Origin: an uncultured cyanobacterium | GTDB taxonomy: Bacteria > Cyanobacteriota > Cyanobacteriia > PCC-6307 > Cyanobiaceae | Assembly (NCBI GenBank): GCA_903871775.1 | Contig: CAIQIA010000002.1 | Coordinates: forward strand, 1 to 64,000 | Length of the DNA stretch: 64,000 nt | Direction of reading: 5' to 3' | Part shown: piece after piece, positions 35,907 to 45,024 of the stretch | Position numbering within the stretch: the stretch's first letter is position 1 | Layout: the number at the start of each line of letters is the position of its first letter | The notes under the pieces: model-generated | Told to the model about the DNA's origin: nothing | The model's input: only the letters and a program-made list of their open reading frames with translations | Databases searched by the model: none | Position numbers and translations under genes: made by a program

Positions 35907-37565
35907 GTGGGCCGGAACTGGCGCATGGCCTGGGCCCTGGCCGCTGGTCTGCTGACAGCGCCGCTGGGGCCTGGGCCGGCCGCCGCCGCACCGGCCACCG
36001 GGGGCACCGCCGTGCTCGAGCGCCGCTGGCAGCGGCTGAACCAGGACCTGCAGGAGCTGGTGCGGCCGGCATCGGCGCCGGTGCCGGGCAGCGGCCAGCG
36101 GCCCCTGAGCCTGGAGCAGGCCCTGGCCGTCGCCTTTGCCGCCAACCCTGACCTGCAGGCCCAGCGCGAGCTGGTGGCGGCGGCCGAGGCCGACCTCCAG
36201 GCCGCCGAGGGGAGCTACTGGCCGCGGCTGAGCGCCGTGGCCGGCGCCGGGGCCCTGTGGGAGAAGCAGCTCAACGTCGTCCCCCTCAGCAACGACAGGC
36301 TGGGCCTGGGCCCCAACTTCTCAGCCGACGGGCTGATGGGGGCCGACGGTCAACCGACCAGCGGCGCGTTCTATGTGCCGTCGGGCGGCCGCGTGTCGCT
36401 TGACCTCACCCAGGCAGCGGCAGCGGCCGGCCTGGTCTTCGGTTACGACCTGCTCGACCTCAGCCGCACCCCGAAGGTGGCGGCGGCCCGGGCACGGCGC
36501 GACAGCCTGCGCCAGGCCTATGGCGCCCAGCTGCGCCTGCTGCAGCTGCAGGTGAGCGAGGCCTACTACCAGCTGCAGCAGGCCGACCAGACGGTGCGCA
36601 TCCAGGAGGCCGCCGTGCGCAACGACGCGGTGATCCTGGCCGATGCCCGCGATCTGAAACAGGCCGGCCTGGTGCCGCGGTTGGATGTGCTGCGCCGCCA
36701 GGCGATCGAGGCCGGCGACCGGCAGCTGCTGATCCAGGCCGAGGCCGATCGCAGCGTGGCCCGCCGGCAGCTGGCGGTGCTGCTGCGCCTCGAGCCGCAG
36801 GTCACCCCCCTGGCCAGCGATCCGATCACCCTGCTGCCCCCCTGGCCCCTCGACCTGGAGGCCAGCCTGCGGGCCGCCGTGGCCGACAACCCCGAACTGG
36901 AGGAACTGCTGGCCAGCCGCACCGCCCTGCTGCGCCAGCGGGACGCCACCCGGGCCGGCCTGCTGCCGCGGCTCGGCCTGGTGGCCGCGGCGGGGGGCGG
37001 CGGCCGCACCACACGGGCCGACGCCATCCGGCCCGAGAACGGCGGCTGCTGCGCCAGCTCGGCCGTGGTGCCGATCCAGAACACCGGCAGCGCCGACTGG
37101 TCCGTGGGCCTCAACCTCAGCTGGCTGCTGTTCGACGGCGGCACCACCGCCGCCCAGGCCCGCAGCCTCGAGCGCCAGGCGGCCGCCGTGCAGCAGCAGC
37201 TCACGGCCCGGCGGGATGCCATCCAGCTGCGGCTCGAGACGGCCTTCGTGAACCACACCGCCAGCCTCGCCCGGCTCGATGCCGCCCAGCAGGAGGTGAC
37301 CGCGGGCCTCGAGGCCTTCCGCGACGTGCGCCTGCGCTACCAGAGCGGCCTCTCGAGCGAGACCGACCTGTCGATCACCCAGGAGCGGCTGATCAGCAGC
37401 CTGCTGCGGCGGCTGAAGGCGACGGTGGGGGTGAATCTCACCTACGCGCGGCTGCTGCGCGAGCTGCTGCCGATGCCCACAAATCCCGCCACACCCCTCA
37501 CCCCCCGGCTCACCTGGCCGCCGGCAGCACCCCCAGAGCCTGCAGGGGAGCCAGGTCCCCGCTGA
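35907..37565 (+). CDS. TolC-family outer membrane efflux protein
   Basis: 552 residues from GTG 35907 (ATG 35859 or 35925 are alternatives). A signal peptide (about 7-30, ending GPAAAAPA) precedes two OEP repeats: LSLEQALAVAFAANPDLQAQ...LRLLQLQVSEAYYQLQQADQ, and LEASLRAAVADNPELEELLA...WSVGLNLSWLLFDGGTTAAQ. The latter is the typical TolC strand. An unusual Cys pair occurs in the insert ENGGCCASSAVV. It lies head-to-head with hlyD. The last 56 bp overlap the FAD-oxidoreductase gene. Confidence 0.9.
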   Translation: MGRNWRMAWALAAGLLTAPLGPGPAAAAPATGGTAVLERRWQRLNQDLQELVRPASAPVPGSGQRPLSLEQALAVAFAANPDLQAQRELVAAAEADLQAAEGSYWPRLSAVAGAGALWEKQLNVVPLSNDRLGLGPNFSADGLMGADGQPTSGAFYVPSGGRVSLDLTQAAAAAGLVFGYDLLDLSRTPKVAAARARRDSLRQAYGAQLRLLQLQVSEAYYQLQQADQTVRIQEAAVRNDAVILADARDLKQAGLVPRLDVLRRQAIEAGDRQLLIQAEADRSVARRQLAVLLRLEPQVTPLASDPITLLPPWPLDLEASLRAAVADNPELEELLASRTALLRQRDATRAGLLPRLGLVAAAGGGGRTTRADAIRPENGGCCASSAVVPIQNTGSADWSVGLNLSWLLFDGGTTAAQARSLERQAAAVQQQLTARRDAIQLRLETAFVNHTASLARLDAAQQEVTAGLEAFRDVRLRYQSGLSSETDLSITQERLISSLLRRLKATVGVNLTYARLLRELLPMPTNPATPLTPRLTWPPAAPPEPAGEPGPR

Positions 37566-38628
37566 CCACGGCCTCCGCCAGCAGCGGGGCCAGCACCGGC
37601 ACCAGGGCGAAGGGGCCGGCGAAACCACAGAAGAGGCTGACCCCAGCGGCGCCCTCCAGCGGACCCACCAGGGGGCGACCGTCGTGGCAGAAGGCGACGG
37701 GCCGCTGCTGCAGCGTCCAGCCGGCCAGGTCCAGGGCTGGGTCCAGGTCGTGGCCCGCCAGCAGCAACCGGGCGGCATCGGCGAGCAGGGCCCGGTCGGC
37801 GGCGGCGGATGGCGCCAGGGGCTGATCGAACCACGAGGTCTGGCCAAGCAGCAGCCCACCGCCGGGGGCCGGGGCCAGGCCCGCATCCAGCACGGCGGCG
37901 ACACCGGCGCCGGCCCCCTCGCGGGCGGGTCGGCGGGGCTGCAGCGGCATCACGATGCGTTCGGCCGCCAAGGACCGGTCCCGGCCGATCAGCACCCCGG
38001 CCCAGCTGTGGGCCAGCCCTGGCGGCACCGGCAGGTCCAGCTGCCGCAACAGACGATCGCCATGGGCCCCGGCACAGAGCACCGTGTGGTCATGGGCCCG
38101 GCGGGCCTGGGCCAGGGCACCTGGCTCCTGAAGCAGCCCGCAGCGGCTGACCCCCAGGGCGGGCAGGCAGCGCTCGAGCCCCGCCAGCAGAACGCCGGGA
38201 TCGAGGCGTCCGTAGGGCAGAACCAGCACCCCATGGGGGTCGGCCAGGGCCAGCAGGGGCTCCCGGCGCCGGGCCTCGGCGGCCGTCAGCCAGGTGCCGG
38301 CGGGGGCATGGGGCAGGGGCAGGGCGTCGCCGGCGGGGCGGGGGCCGTGGAGCCACAGCTCCGCCGATCGCCAGCCCAGGTCCCCATGGCGGGCCGCCAG
38401 GGCCTTCCAGGCCTGGGGCGCCCCGGACTGCAGCCGCCCGAGGGGATCGTCGGCGCCGGCCCACCAGGGCACACCGCCATAGCTGATGGCCGTGGCCCCA
38501 AGAGCCGCCGCCGGTTCGCCGGCCAGGGTGACCAGCGCCCCGCGTTCCGCCAGGGCCAGGGCCAGCAGCCCACCGGCCAACCCGGCCCCCAGCACCAGCA
38601 CCCGGGGGCCGGCCGCCAGCGGCGCCAT
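37510..38628 (-). CDS. FAD-dependent oxidoreductase, DAO (glycine oxidase-like) family
   Basis: 372 residues. The Rossmann motif VLVLGAGLAGGLLALALAER lies at residues 10-29. The mid part LTAAEARRREPLLALADPHG and the end RPVAFCHDGRPLVGPLEGAA with FCGFAGPFALVPVLAPLLAE match the DadA/ThiO/glycine-oxidase family. Substrate uncertain. Its ATG overlaps the psbP stop (TGATG), so it is translated from the psbP message. The C-terminus overlaps tolC by 56 bp. Confidence 0.85.
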   Translation of the reverse strand: MAPLAAGPRVLVLGAGLAGGLLALALAERGALVTLAGEPAAALGATAISYGGVPWWAGADDPLGRLQSGAPQAWKALAARHGDLGWRSAELWLHGPRPAGDALPLPHAPAGTWLTAAEARRREPLLALADPHGVLVLPYGRLDPGVLLAGLERCLPALGVSRCGLLQEPGALAQARRAHDHTVLCAGAHGDRLLRQLDLPVPPGLAHSWAGVLIGRDRSLAAERIVMPLQPRRPAREGAGAGVAAVLDAGLAPAPGGGLLLGQTSWFDQPLAPSAAADRALLADAARLLLAGHDLDPALDLAGWTLQQRPVAFCHDGRPLVGPLEGAAGVSLFCGFAGPFALVPVLAPLLAEAVVSGDLAPLQALGVLPAAR

Positions 38629-39185
38629 CAGTAGTTGAGGGTGAACGAGCTCACGACCTGATGGAACAGCCGCGTCACCCGCGGCCAGCGCACCTCGTTG
38701 GTGCTGGCGGCCAGGGTGTAGAGCCGGTCGCCCTCGACCACGGCGGTGGCCAGTTCATGGCGATCACGATCGGCCAGGTGGACGCTGTATTCGAGGTCGT
38801 AGAAGGTGCGTCCGTCCACCTGGCGTTCCCCGGCCTCCACCAGCTCGGCCGCCCGGCCGCTGCCGTCGGGGGCGATGACCGTGCGCCGCAGCCGCTCGCC
38901 GACGGCGATGGCGCTGCCCAGGTCTTCAAGACGGCGCGAGGGATCGACCGGGGCGATGACCAGGCTGAGGGTCTCGTCGCTGTTGATCAGGTCGTGGAAC
39001 ACCACCTGCGGCCCCTCGCTCACCGCCACCCGGGTCCAGCCGGTGGGATAGAGAAAGGCGTAGCGACCGTCGGCACTCTGGTAACGGTTGAGCCCGGCGG
39101 CGGAGGCGGCGCAACCCACCAGCAGCACGGCCAGCAGCAGGGGCAGCAGCGACCGCAGCCAGCGGATCGGGGCATGGGTGGTCAT
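38628..39185 (-). CDS. psbP: CyanoP (PsbP-like photosystem II lipoprotein)
   Basis: 185 residues. A lipoprotein signal with LLVGC (lipidated Cys25) is followed by the PsbP fold: [60 protein letters not shown] and the end [13 protein letters not shown]...VVSSFTLNY. CyanoP assists photosystem II assembly at the lumenal side. It is head-to-head with recR and overlaps the downstream oxidoreductase start. Confidence 0.94.
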   Translation of the reverse strand: MTTHAPIRWLRSLLPLLLAVLLVGCAASAAGLNRYQSADGRYAFLYPTGWTRVAVSEGPQVVFHDLINSDETLSLVIAPVDPSRRLEDLGSAIAVGERLRRTVIAPDGSGRAAELVEAGERQVDGRTFYDLEYSVHLADRDRHELATAVVEGDRLYTLAASTNEVRWPRVTRLFHQVVSSFTLNY

Positions 39186-39233
39186 GGCGACGGAAGGCCG
39201 ACAGCTGGGCGCATTCTCGCCCCGGGCCCTGCC

Positions 39234-39239
39234 TAGAGT
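39234..39239 (+). promoter_or_regulatory. putative -10 box of recR
   Basis: TAGAGT, identical to the pdxJ box, ends 22 nt before the CTG proposed as the recR start. The ATG at 39184 lies upstream of this box and so would not be on the transcript. Confidence 0.5.
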
Positions 39240-39261
39240 CCGGCCCAGCTTCCGCCGTCCG

Positions 39262-39864
39262 CTGACCGGTCACACCCGCCCCCTGGCCCGGCTGATCGAG
39301 CAGTTCGAACGGCTGCCCGGCATCGGCCCCCGCACCGCCCAGCGGCTGGCCCTGCATCTGCTGCGCCAGCCGGAGGAGCAGAGCCGCAGCTTTGCCGAGG
39401 CCCTGCTGGCGGCCCGGCTGCAGGTGGGCCAGTGCCGCCGCTGCGGCCACCTCTCCGCCGAAGAGCTCTGCGACATCTGCCGTCAGCCCGAACGCCGCGG
39501 TGGCCTGCTGTGCGTCGTGGCCGAGTCACGGGATCTGCTGGCCCTCGAGCGCACGCGCGAGTACCGCGGCACGTACCACGTGCTGGGCGGGCTGATCTCG
39601 CCCCTCGATGGGATCGGCCCCGAAGCCCTGAACGTGCAGGCGCTGCTGGCCCGCCTCGACCCCGAACAGGTGGAGGAGGTGATCCTGGCGCTGACGCCGA
39701 GCGTTGAGGGCGACACCACGAGCCTCTATCTGGCGCGGCTGCTGCGCCCCTTCTGCCGCGTCACCCGGATTGCCTACGGTCTGCCCATGGGCAGTGAACT
39801 CGAGTACGCCGACGATGTGACCCTGGCCCGGGCCCTGGAGGGGCGCCGGCCGATGGAGGCCTGA
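39262..39864 (+). CDS. recR: recombination mediator RecR
   Basis: 200 residues, the family length, if the CTG at 39262 is the start (then [20 protein letters not shown], the conserved N-terminus). The helix-hairpin-helix [13 protein letters not shown] is followed by a zinc finger with Cys58, Cys61, Cys70 and Cys73, and a Toprim domain ([30 protein letters not shown]). The closing segment is [20 protein letters not shown]. RecR loads RecA on gapped DNA with RecO/RecF. An ATG at 39184 is in frame but adds 26 unconserved residues and precedes the -10 box. Confidence 0.93.
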   Translation: MTGHTRPLARLIEQFERLPGIGPRTAQRLALHLLRQPEEQSRSFAEALLAARLQVGQCRRCGHLSAEELCDICRQPERRGGLLCVVAESRDLLALERTREYRGTYHVLGGLISPLDGIGPEALNVQALLARLDPEQVEEVILALTPSVEGDTTSLYLARLLRPFCRVTRIAYGLPMGSELEYADDVTLARALEGRRPMEA

Positions 39865-39876
39865 TCCCCGCCGCCG

Positions 39877-40806
39877 ATGCCGACCCCGACACCCCGCCCC
39901 AGCCGTTACAGCGGCATCCCTCCCACCGAGCGCCTGCCCGCCTGGCTGCAGCGGCCGGTGGGGAACGCCTCCGCCCTGCAGGGGGTGCAGATGGTGGTGC
40001 GCCAGCAGCGCCTGCACACGATCTGTGAGGAGGGCCGCTGCCCCAACCGGGCCGAGTGCTACGCCGCCGGCACCGCCACGTTTCTGCTCGCCGGGCCGAT
40101 CTGCACCCGCAGCTGCGCCTTCTGTCAGGTCGAGAAGGGACAGGCACCAGCCCCCCTCGACGGCGCCGAACCCGAGCGGGTGGCCGAGGCCGTGCAGCTG
40201 CTGGGCCTGCGCTACGTGGTGCTGACCTCGGTCGCCCGCGATGACCTCGACGACCATGGCGCCAGCCTGTTCACGGCCACCATGGCGGCCATCCGTCGCC
40301 GGGATCCGCGGGTGGCGATCGAGGTGCTCACCCCTGATTTCTGGGGAGGCCATGCCGCGATCGCCGCCGCGGAGGAAGCCCAACGCCGGCGACTGGCAAC
40401 GGTGCTGGCGGCCCAACCGGTGTGCTTCAACCACAACCTCGAGACCGTGGAACGGCTGCAGGGGGAGGTGCGCCGGGGCGCCACCTGGAGCCGTTCCCTG
40501 GGGCTGCTGCGCACCGCCCGCCAGCTGGCGCCGGCGATTCCGACGAAGTCGGGCCTGATGCTGGGGCTCGGCGAAACCCACGACGAGGTGGTGGCAGCCC
40601 TGGAGGCCCTGCGGGCCGTCGACTGCCAGCGGGTCACCCTCGGCCAGTACCTGCGACCTTCCCTTGCCCACCTGCCCGTGGCCCGCTACTGGACCCCGGC
40701 GGAATTCGAGGCCATCGGTGCCCTGGCCCGGGACCTGGGCTTCGCCGAGGTGCGCAGTGGCCCGCTGGTGCGCAGCAGCTATCACGCCGGCACGGGCGCT
40801 GGCTGA
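39877..40806 (+). CDS. lipA: lipoyl synthase LipA
   Basis: 309 residues with both iron-sulfur sets: the auxiliary cluster Cys50, Cys55, Cys61 ([12 protein letters not shown]) and the radical-SAM cluster Cys76, Cys80, Cys83 (CTRSCAFC). The closing region has TLGQYLRPS and VRSSYHAG, including the Ser that ligates the auxiliary cluster. LipA inserts two sulfurs into octanoyl groups of pyruvate dehydrogenase and glycine-cleavage proteins. It follows recR by 12 nt. Confidence 0.96.
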   Translation: MPTPTPRPSRYSGIPPTERLPAWLQRPVGNASALQGVQMVVRQQRLHTICEEGRCPNRAECYAAGTATFLLAGPICTRSCAFCQVEKGQAPAPLDGAEPERVAEAVQLLGLRYVVLTSVARDDLDDHGASLFTATMAAIRRRDPRVAIEVLTPDFWGGHAAIAAAEEAQRRRLATVLAAQPVCFNHNLETVERLQGEVRRGATWSRSLGLLRTARQLAPAIPTKSGLMLGLGETHDEVVAALEALRAVDCQRVTLGQYLRPSLAHLPVARYWTPAEFEAIGALARDLGFAEVRSGPLVRSSYHAGTGAG

Positions 40807-40909
40807 GCCGACCCTTGGAGCTTCCGCAGGAACGGATTAGATTGGGGATCTCATAAGGATCACCGCTGCCTCCGGCCGATCCAGTCCTGCGCCCTGTTGA
40901 TCCGAGCCG

Positions 40910-43900
40910 ATGGCCATTTCGCGACGCCTGCAGCCGTTCCTCTCCATGGGGCGCCTGTCGGGGCCCGATCCTGCGACCCTCGACCAGGCCGTGGTGAGCG
41001 GCAACCGGCTGTATGTCGTCGCCGGCACTGACCTGATCGACCGGCGTCTGTGGGTGTCAGACGGCACCGCGGGGGGAACCGGAGTCATCGCCGCCGGTGG
41101 CGGCCCGGCCGATCCGCGGGAACCCACCCAGTTGACGCCGTTCCAGGGTGGTGTGGCGTTCACCGCCCTCGACGGCCTGTCTGGCCGGGAACTCTGGAGC
41201 AGCGACGGCACCACCGCCGGCACCCGGCGAATCGCTGACCTCGGCAACGGGGCCCTGGGCGCCTACCCCACGGAACTGACGGCGGCAGGCTCAACGCTCT
41301 TCTTCGTGCCCTCTCCTGACTACCGCCCCCAGCTGGAGCTCTGGGCCAGCGATGGCAGCGCGGCAGGCACCCGGCTGGTGAAGGTGCTGCCGAGCCTCGA
41401 ACTGGGCACCCAGGTCGCCAACCTCACCGCAGACAGCAGCGGTTCTGGGGTCTACTTCACGGTCGACGACAGCAGCGCCAGCCAGCTGTGGCGCGGCGAC
41501 GGCACCACGACGGGAACCACGCTCGTCAGCGAGTTCTCGCCGACCCTCTACCTCTACGGCAACGCAGGCCGGGAGATGACCAGCGCCGGTGGTCGTCTGT
41601 TCTTCATCGCCCACGACCCCGTGGTCGGCCAGGAGCTCTGGGTGTCGGACGGCACCTCCCAGGGCACACGGCTGCTGAAAGACATCAACCCCGGCCTCAG
41701 CAGTGCCTACCCCGGCAGCTACCCCACCGACCTGACGGTCATGAACGGGCTGCTGTTCTTCGTGGCCCTGGATGAGGAGTCCGGCCTGGAACTCTGGAGA
41801 AGTGACGGCACCGAAGCAGGCACGGTGATCGTCAAGGACATCAACCCCGATCCCGGCTTCGGGTCCTATCCCACAGGACTCACCGTGGTTGGGCAGTCGC
41901 TGTTCTTCACCGCCGTCAGTGAAGGTCCTGCGGGCTTCAGCTTCGACATCTGGACCACGGATGGCACCGAGGGCGGCACCCACCGTGTCACCAACCTGAA
42001 CACCGACGGGACCAGCGGCTTCTACCCCAGGCCCCTGGTCGCTGCCGGCTCCAGGCTCCTGTTCGTGTCCGATTCGCCGGAGCACAACGATGAGATCTGG
42101 AGCACGGACGGCACTGCGGCGGGCACCTCGGTGCTGACGCGGGTCGTGCCCGCCTCCGAACACGATGCATCGCTCAACTCAAGCCTGATCTTCAGTGCCC
42201 AGGTGGTGAATGGACAGCTGTTCTACGAGACGCTCCTCTCGTCAGACCTGATCGCTGTACCCCTGGGTGCAGGCCCGCAGGAGACACCGCTCTCAACGGT
42301 CGGTGGCGTCGCGCTCCTCCAGGACCCCGGCAACGGCCGGTTCTGGGTCAGCCGCGATGGCGGACCAGCCTCGGCCATCACCTGGGGAGGAGCCCCGCTG
42401 GCGGGCACCACCCTGCCCGACTGGCAGCTGCTCGCCGCCGCAGGCGGTGGGGAGGGCAATTCCCTGCTCTGGCGCCACCGGACCTCCGGCGAGATCGTCA
42501 CCTGGAGCCTTGATGACAACTGGGTCTCCGTGGGAGGCAGCGCACCCATGGCGCCATCATCAGCGGAAGGTCGTAAGGCTGAACACCGTTTTCAGATCGA
42601 CCTGAACGGCGATGGGGTTGTGGGAGCACCAACCTCAACGCTCTCCAGGATCGCAGGACAGCAACTGCTGCGGCGCAGCCGCGACGGCGGCATGACGGTG
42701 GTCAGCCCCGGAGCCGACAGCCGCGATCTCCAGTGGGGCGGTCAACCCCTGAAGGTCGACGACAGCCGCCTCCGCGGCTGGACCCCCTTGGCAGCGGCAC
42801 GCGTCGCCAACACCAACCAGCTCCTCTGGAAGCAAGCCGCCACCGGCAACCTCACCACCTGGACCTTCGACGACCGCTGGAACCCCACCGGCGGCACCCC
42901 CGTCTTCAACCCCTCCTCTGACGACGCCTACGCCCTCGAATCCTCCTTCAGTTACGACGCCAACGGTGATCGTTCCGTTGGCAATCCCTACGTCCCCATC
43001 GCCTCCTCCGGCAACGCCTCCCTCCTCCGTCACGGCTCCTCTCACCAGCTCGCCTTCCGCTCCGCCGGCCTCAACCTCAACCTCTCCTGGGGCTCGGCTC
43101 CCCTCCTCGACGCCGATCCACGCCTCCCCGACTGGTCTGCCATCGCCGCCGCTCGCCTGAACGGCCTTCCCTCCCTCCTCTGGCGTCAGGCCACCACCGG
43201 CAACCTCGCCACCTGGTCCTTCGACAACTCCGGCAACGCCTCCGGCGGCACTCCTCCCGTCGCCCCCTCCTCCGCCGACGCCCTCTCCCTCGAATCCGCC
43301 TTCCGTTGTGACGCCAACGGCGATGGACGCATCGGCTCCGACGGCTCCCTCAGATCTCTCCCCATCCCCCTCCCACAGCCTCTCTCCCTCCTCCAGAACG
43401 CCAACCGCTGGTCCGTCTCCACTGGCACCTCCTCCTCCTCCCTCATCTGGGCCGGCACTCCCATCGCCGTCGGCGACTCCCGCCTCCCGGGCTGGGCTCC
43501 CGCCGCCGCCGCCATCCTCGACGGCGTCAACTCCCTCCTCTGGACCAACTCCTCCCTCTCCCTCGCCGCCGTCTGGTCCTTCGATTCCTCATGGAATGCC
43601 ACCGGCGGGGCTCCCGCCGTTCCCCTCTCCTCCAACGACGCCCGCGATCTCGAATTCCTCTTCAACACCGATCTCAACGGCGACCGCTCCATCGGCTCCC
43701 CCTTCTCCTCCCTCGCCGCCGGTTCCGACCTCTCCCTCCTGCGCCGCAACGACGACCAGTCCCTCGTCATCGCCTCCTCCCGCGGTTCCCTCTCATCCCT
43801 CTCCTGGGGTGGTGCTCCCCTCAAGGCCAACGACTCCCGTCTCCAGGGCTGGACCGCCCTCGCCGCCGCACGCGTCGCCAACACCAACCAGCTCCTCTGG

Positions 43901-44917
43901 AAGCAATCCGGCTCCGGCAACCTCACCACCTGGATCTTCGATGACCGCTGGAACCCCACCGGCGGCACTCCCATCGTCAACCCCTCCTCCAACGACGCCT
44001 ACGCCCTCGAATCCGCCTTCGCCATCGACGCCAACGGCGATCGCTCCATCGGCAACCCCTACAACACCCTCGCCGTCACTCCCTCCGCAGCCCTGCTCCG
44101 CCACGGCTCCTCCGGTCGCCTCGGCATCAGCAGCAACGGCGCATCTCCCATCCCCCTCAGCTGGGGTGGTTCCGACCTCCTTGAGGTCGACCCTCGCCTC
44201 TCCGGTTGGACTCCCCTTGCCGCCGCACGCGTCGCCAACGCCAACCAGCTCCTCTGGAAGCAAGCCAACTCCGGCAATCTCACCACCTGGACCTTCGATG
44301 ACCGCTGGAACCCCACCGGCGGCACACCCATCGTCTCCCCTTCCTCCGACGATGCCATCGCCCTCGAAGACTCCTTCGCCGTCGATGCCAACGGCGACGG
44401 CGTCATCGGCGAACCCCTCTCACCCATCGAGCGCCTCCGTTCACGCATCCTCGCCGCTGATCCCAACGCCAATGCCCGCGATCCCTTCTCCGCTGTGGTC
44501 AGCGGCGGAGCCTTCGCCGACAGCCTGATCGCTCCGGCCGGCGACAACGTTCTGATCAGCGGCTACGACCCAGTCACCGGCATCGCCCTGCCGGCAGGGG
44601 CCATCGACAACCTCGATGCCGGCCTGGCCACCTCCCTTTGCACGGTGCTGATCGCCAGCACCACCGACCAGCCCTTTGCCGACGATGGCGACAGCGGTTA
44701 CACGCTGGTGCGCAACCTCGACACGACCCGCGACGATCTGGTGCTGCCCGCCTCCGGATTCACCACAGCGGCGCGCAGCCTCAACTTTGAGGGATCCACC
44801 GTCACCGGCCTCGGCATCCACATCGACAGCAACACCAACGGCCTGTACGACAGCGGCGACAACCTCATCGCCATGCTCGCCGGGGTCACCGCCTCGCCGC
44901 GCATCGTTCAGATCTGA
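40910..44917 (+). CDS. giant ELWxxDGT / tryptophan-rich repeat protein, putative surface or secreted
   Basis: 1335 residues, no Sec signal. Residues 45-410 hold eight ELWxxDGTxxGT units ([72 protein letters not shown]), probably an eight-bladed beta-propeller. Residues 465-1170 hold six units of 115-120 residues with LLWK...TGNLxTWxFD and a calcium-loop-like DANGDRSIG, resembling the Synechocystis tryptophan-rich domain (W_rich_C). Residues 1180-1335 form a C-terminal module shared with the next gene. Such proteins are usually exported by type I systems through a C-terminal signal; that is inference. Codon usage changes near 42,900. Confidence 0.85.
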   Translation: MAISRRLQPFLSMGRLSGPDPATLDQAVVSGNRLYVVAGTDLIDRRLWVSDGTAGGTGVIAAGGGPADPREPTQLTPFQGGVAFTALDGLSGRELWSSDGTTAGTRRIADLGNGALGAYPTELTAAGSTLFFVPSPDYRPQLELWASDGSAAGTRLVKVLPSLELGTQVANLTADSSGSGVYFTVDDSSASQLWRGDGTTTGTTLVSEFSPTLYLYGNAGREMTSAGGRLFFIAHDPVVGQELWVSDGTSQGTRLLKDINPGLSSAYPGSYPTDLTVMNGLLFFVALDEESGLELWRSDGTEAGTVIVKDINPDPGFGSYPTGLTVVGQSLFFTAVSEGPAGFSFDIWTTDGTEGGTHRVTNLNTDGTSGFYPRPLVAAGSRLLFVSDSPEHNDEIWSTDGTAAGTSVLTRVVPASEHDASLNSSLIFSAQVVNGQLFYETLLSSDLIAVPLGAGPQETPLSTVGGVALLQDPGNGRFWVSRDGGPASAITWGGAPLAGTTLPDWQLLAAAGGGEGNSLLWRHRTSGEIVTWSLDDNWVSVGGSAPMAPSSAEGRKAEHRFQIDLNGDGVVGAPTSTLSRIAGQQLLRRSRDGGMTVVSPGADSRDLQWGGQPLKVDDSRLRGWTPLAAARVANTNQLLWKQAATGNLTTWTFDDRWNPTGGTPVFNPSSDDAYALESSFSYDANGDRSVGNPYVPIASSGNASLLRHGSSHQLAFRSAGLNLNLSWGSAPLLDADPRLPDWSAIAAARLNGLPSLLWRQATTGNLATWSFDNSGNASGGTPPVAPSSADALSLESAFRCDANGDGRIGSDGSLRSLPIPLPQPLSLLQNANRWSVSTGTSSSSLIWAGTPIAVGDSRLPGWAPAAAAILDGVNSLLWTNSSLSLAAVWSFDSSWNATGGAPAVPLSSNDARDLEFLFNTDLNGDRSIGSPFSSLAAGSDLSLLRRNDDQSLVIASSRGSLSSLSWGGAPLKANDSRLQGWTALAAARVANTNQLLWKQSGSGNLTTWIFDDRWNPTGGTPIVNPSSNDAYALESAFAIDANGDRSIGNPYNTLAVTPSAALLRHGSSGRLGISSNGASPIPLSWGGSDLLEVDPRLSGWTPLAAARVANANQLLWKQANSGNLTTWTFDDRWNPTGGTPIVSPSSDDAIALEDSFAVDANGDGVIGEPLSPIERLRSRILAADPNANARDPFSAVVSGGAFADSLIAPAGDNVLISGYDPVTGIALPAGAIDNLDAGLATSLCTVLIASTTDQPFADDGDSGYTLVRNLDTTRDDLVLPASGFTTAARSLNFEGSTVTGLGIHIDSNTNGLYDSGDNLIAMLAGVTASPRIVQI
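41040..42140 (+). repeat. eight ELWxxDGT-encoding repeats
   Basis: Units of about 45-60 codons, each with an aromatic-hydrophobic strand, then (E/D)(L/I)W-x-x-DGT-x-x-GT. They are diverged in DNA, in contrast to the tryptophan-rich units that follow, which suggests an older array. Confidence 0.8.
42300..44420 (+). repeat. six tryptophan-rich repeat units (344-367 bp period)
   Basis: The CTSCTCTGG motif for LLW recurs at 42464, 42831, 43175, 43535, 43892 and 44249. Units 2, 5 and 6 are nearly identical in DNA around LLWKQ and [12 protein letters not shown], while units 3 and 4 are diverged. Each unit ends in a D-x-N-G-D-x-x-(I/V)-G loop. Confidence 0.85.
44638..44917 (+). repeat. 280-bp direct repeat, copy 1 (shared C-terminal module)
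   Basis: Matches 50178-50457 with 5 mismatches in 280 positions by direct comparison. It encodes the last 92 residues of the giant protein, from [20 protein letters not shown] to the terminal QI. Confidence 0.95.
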
Positions 44918-44977
44918 GCAGCCGCAGCAGCCCTACCGACAGAAACGATGCCCAGCACAAGAATCTGCAGGGACTGT

Positions 44978-44983
44978 TAAGAT
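44978..44983 (+). promoter_or_regulatory. putative -10 box of the second giant gene
   Basis: TAAGAT lies 41 nt before the ATG at 45025 in the 107-bp gap between the giant genes, in locally AT-richer sequence. No clear -35 box. Confidence 0.35.
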
Positions 44984-45024
44984 CCCGCCGTTTACCTCAT
45001 GCCCCCCATGGGGCCGCCTCGCGT

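Noticed and set aside
42464-44260. Regularly spaced repeats considered as a CRISPR array
   Set aside because: The period is 344-367 bp, the whole unit is coding and in frame, and there are no cas genes.
44996-45020. Short GCCCC/GGGGC inverted repeat before the second giant gene
   Set aside because: Only 5 bp with a short loop in GC-rich DNA; no terminator T-run and no reason to prefer it over chance.
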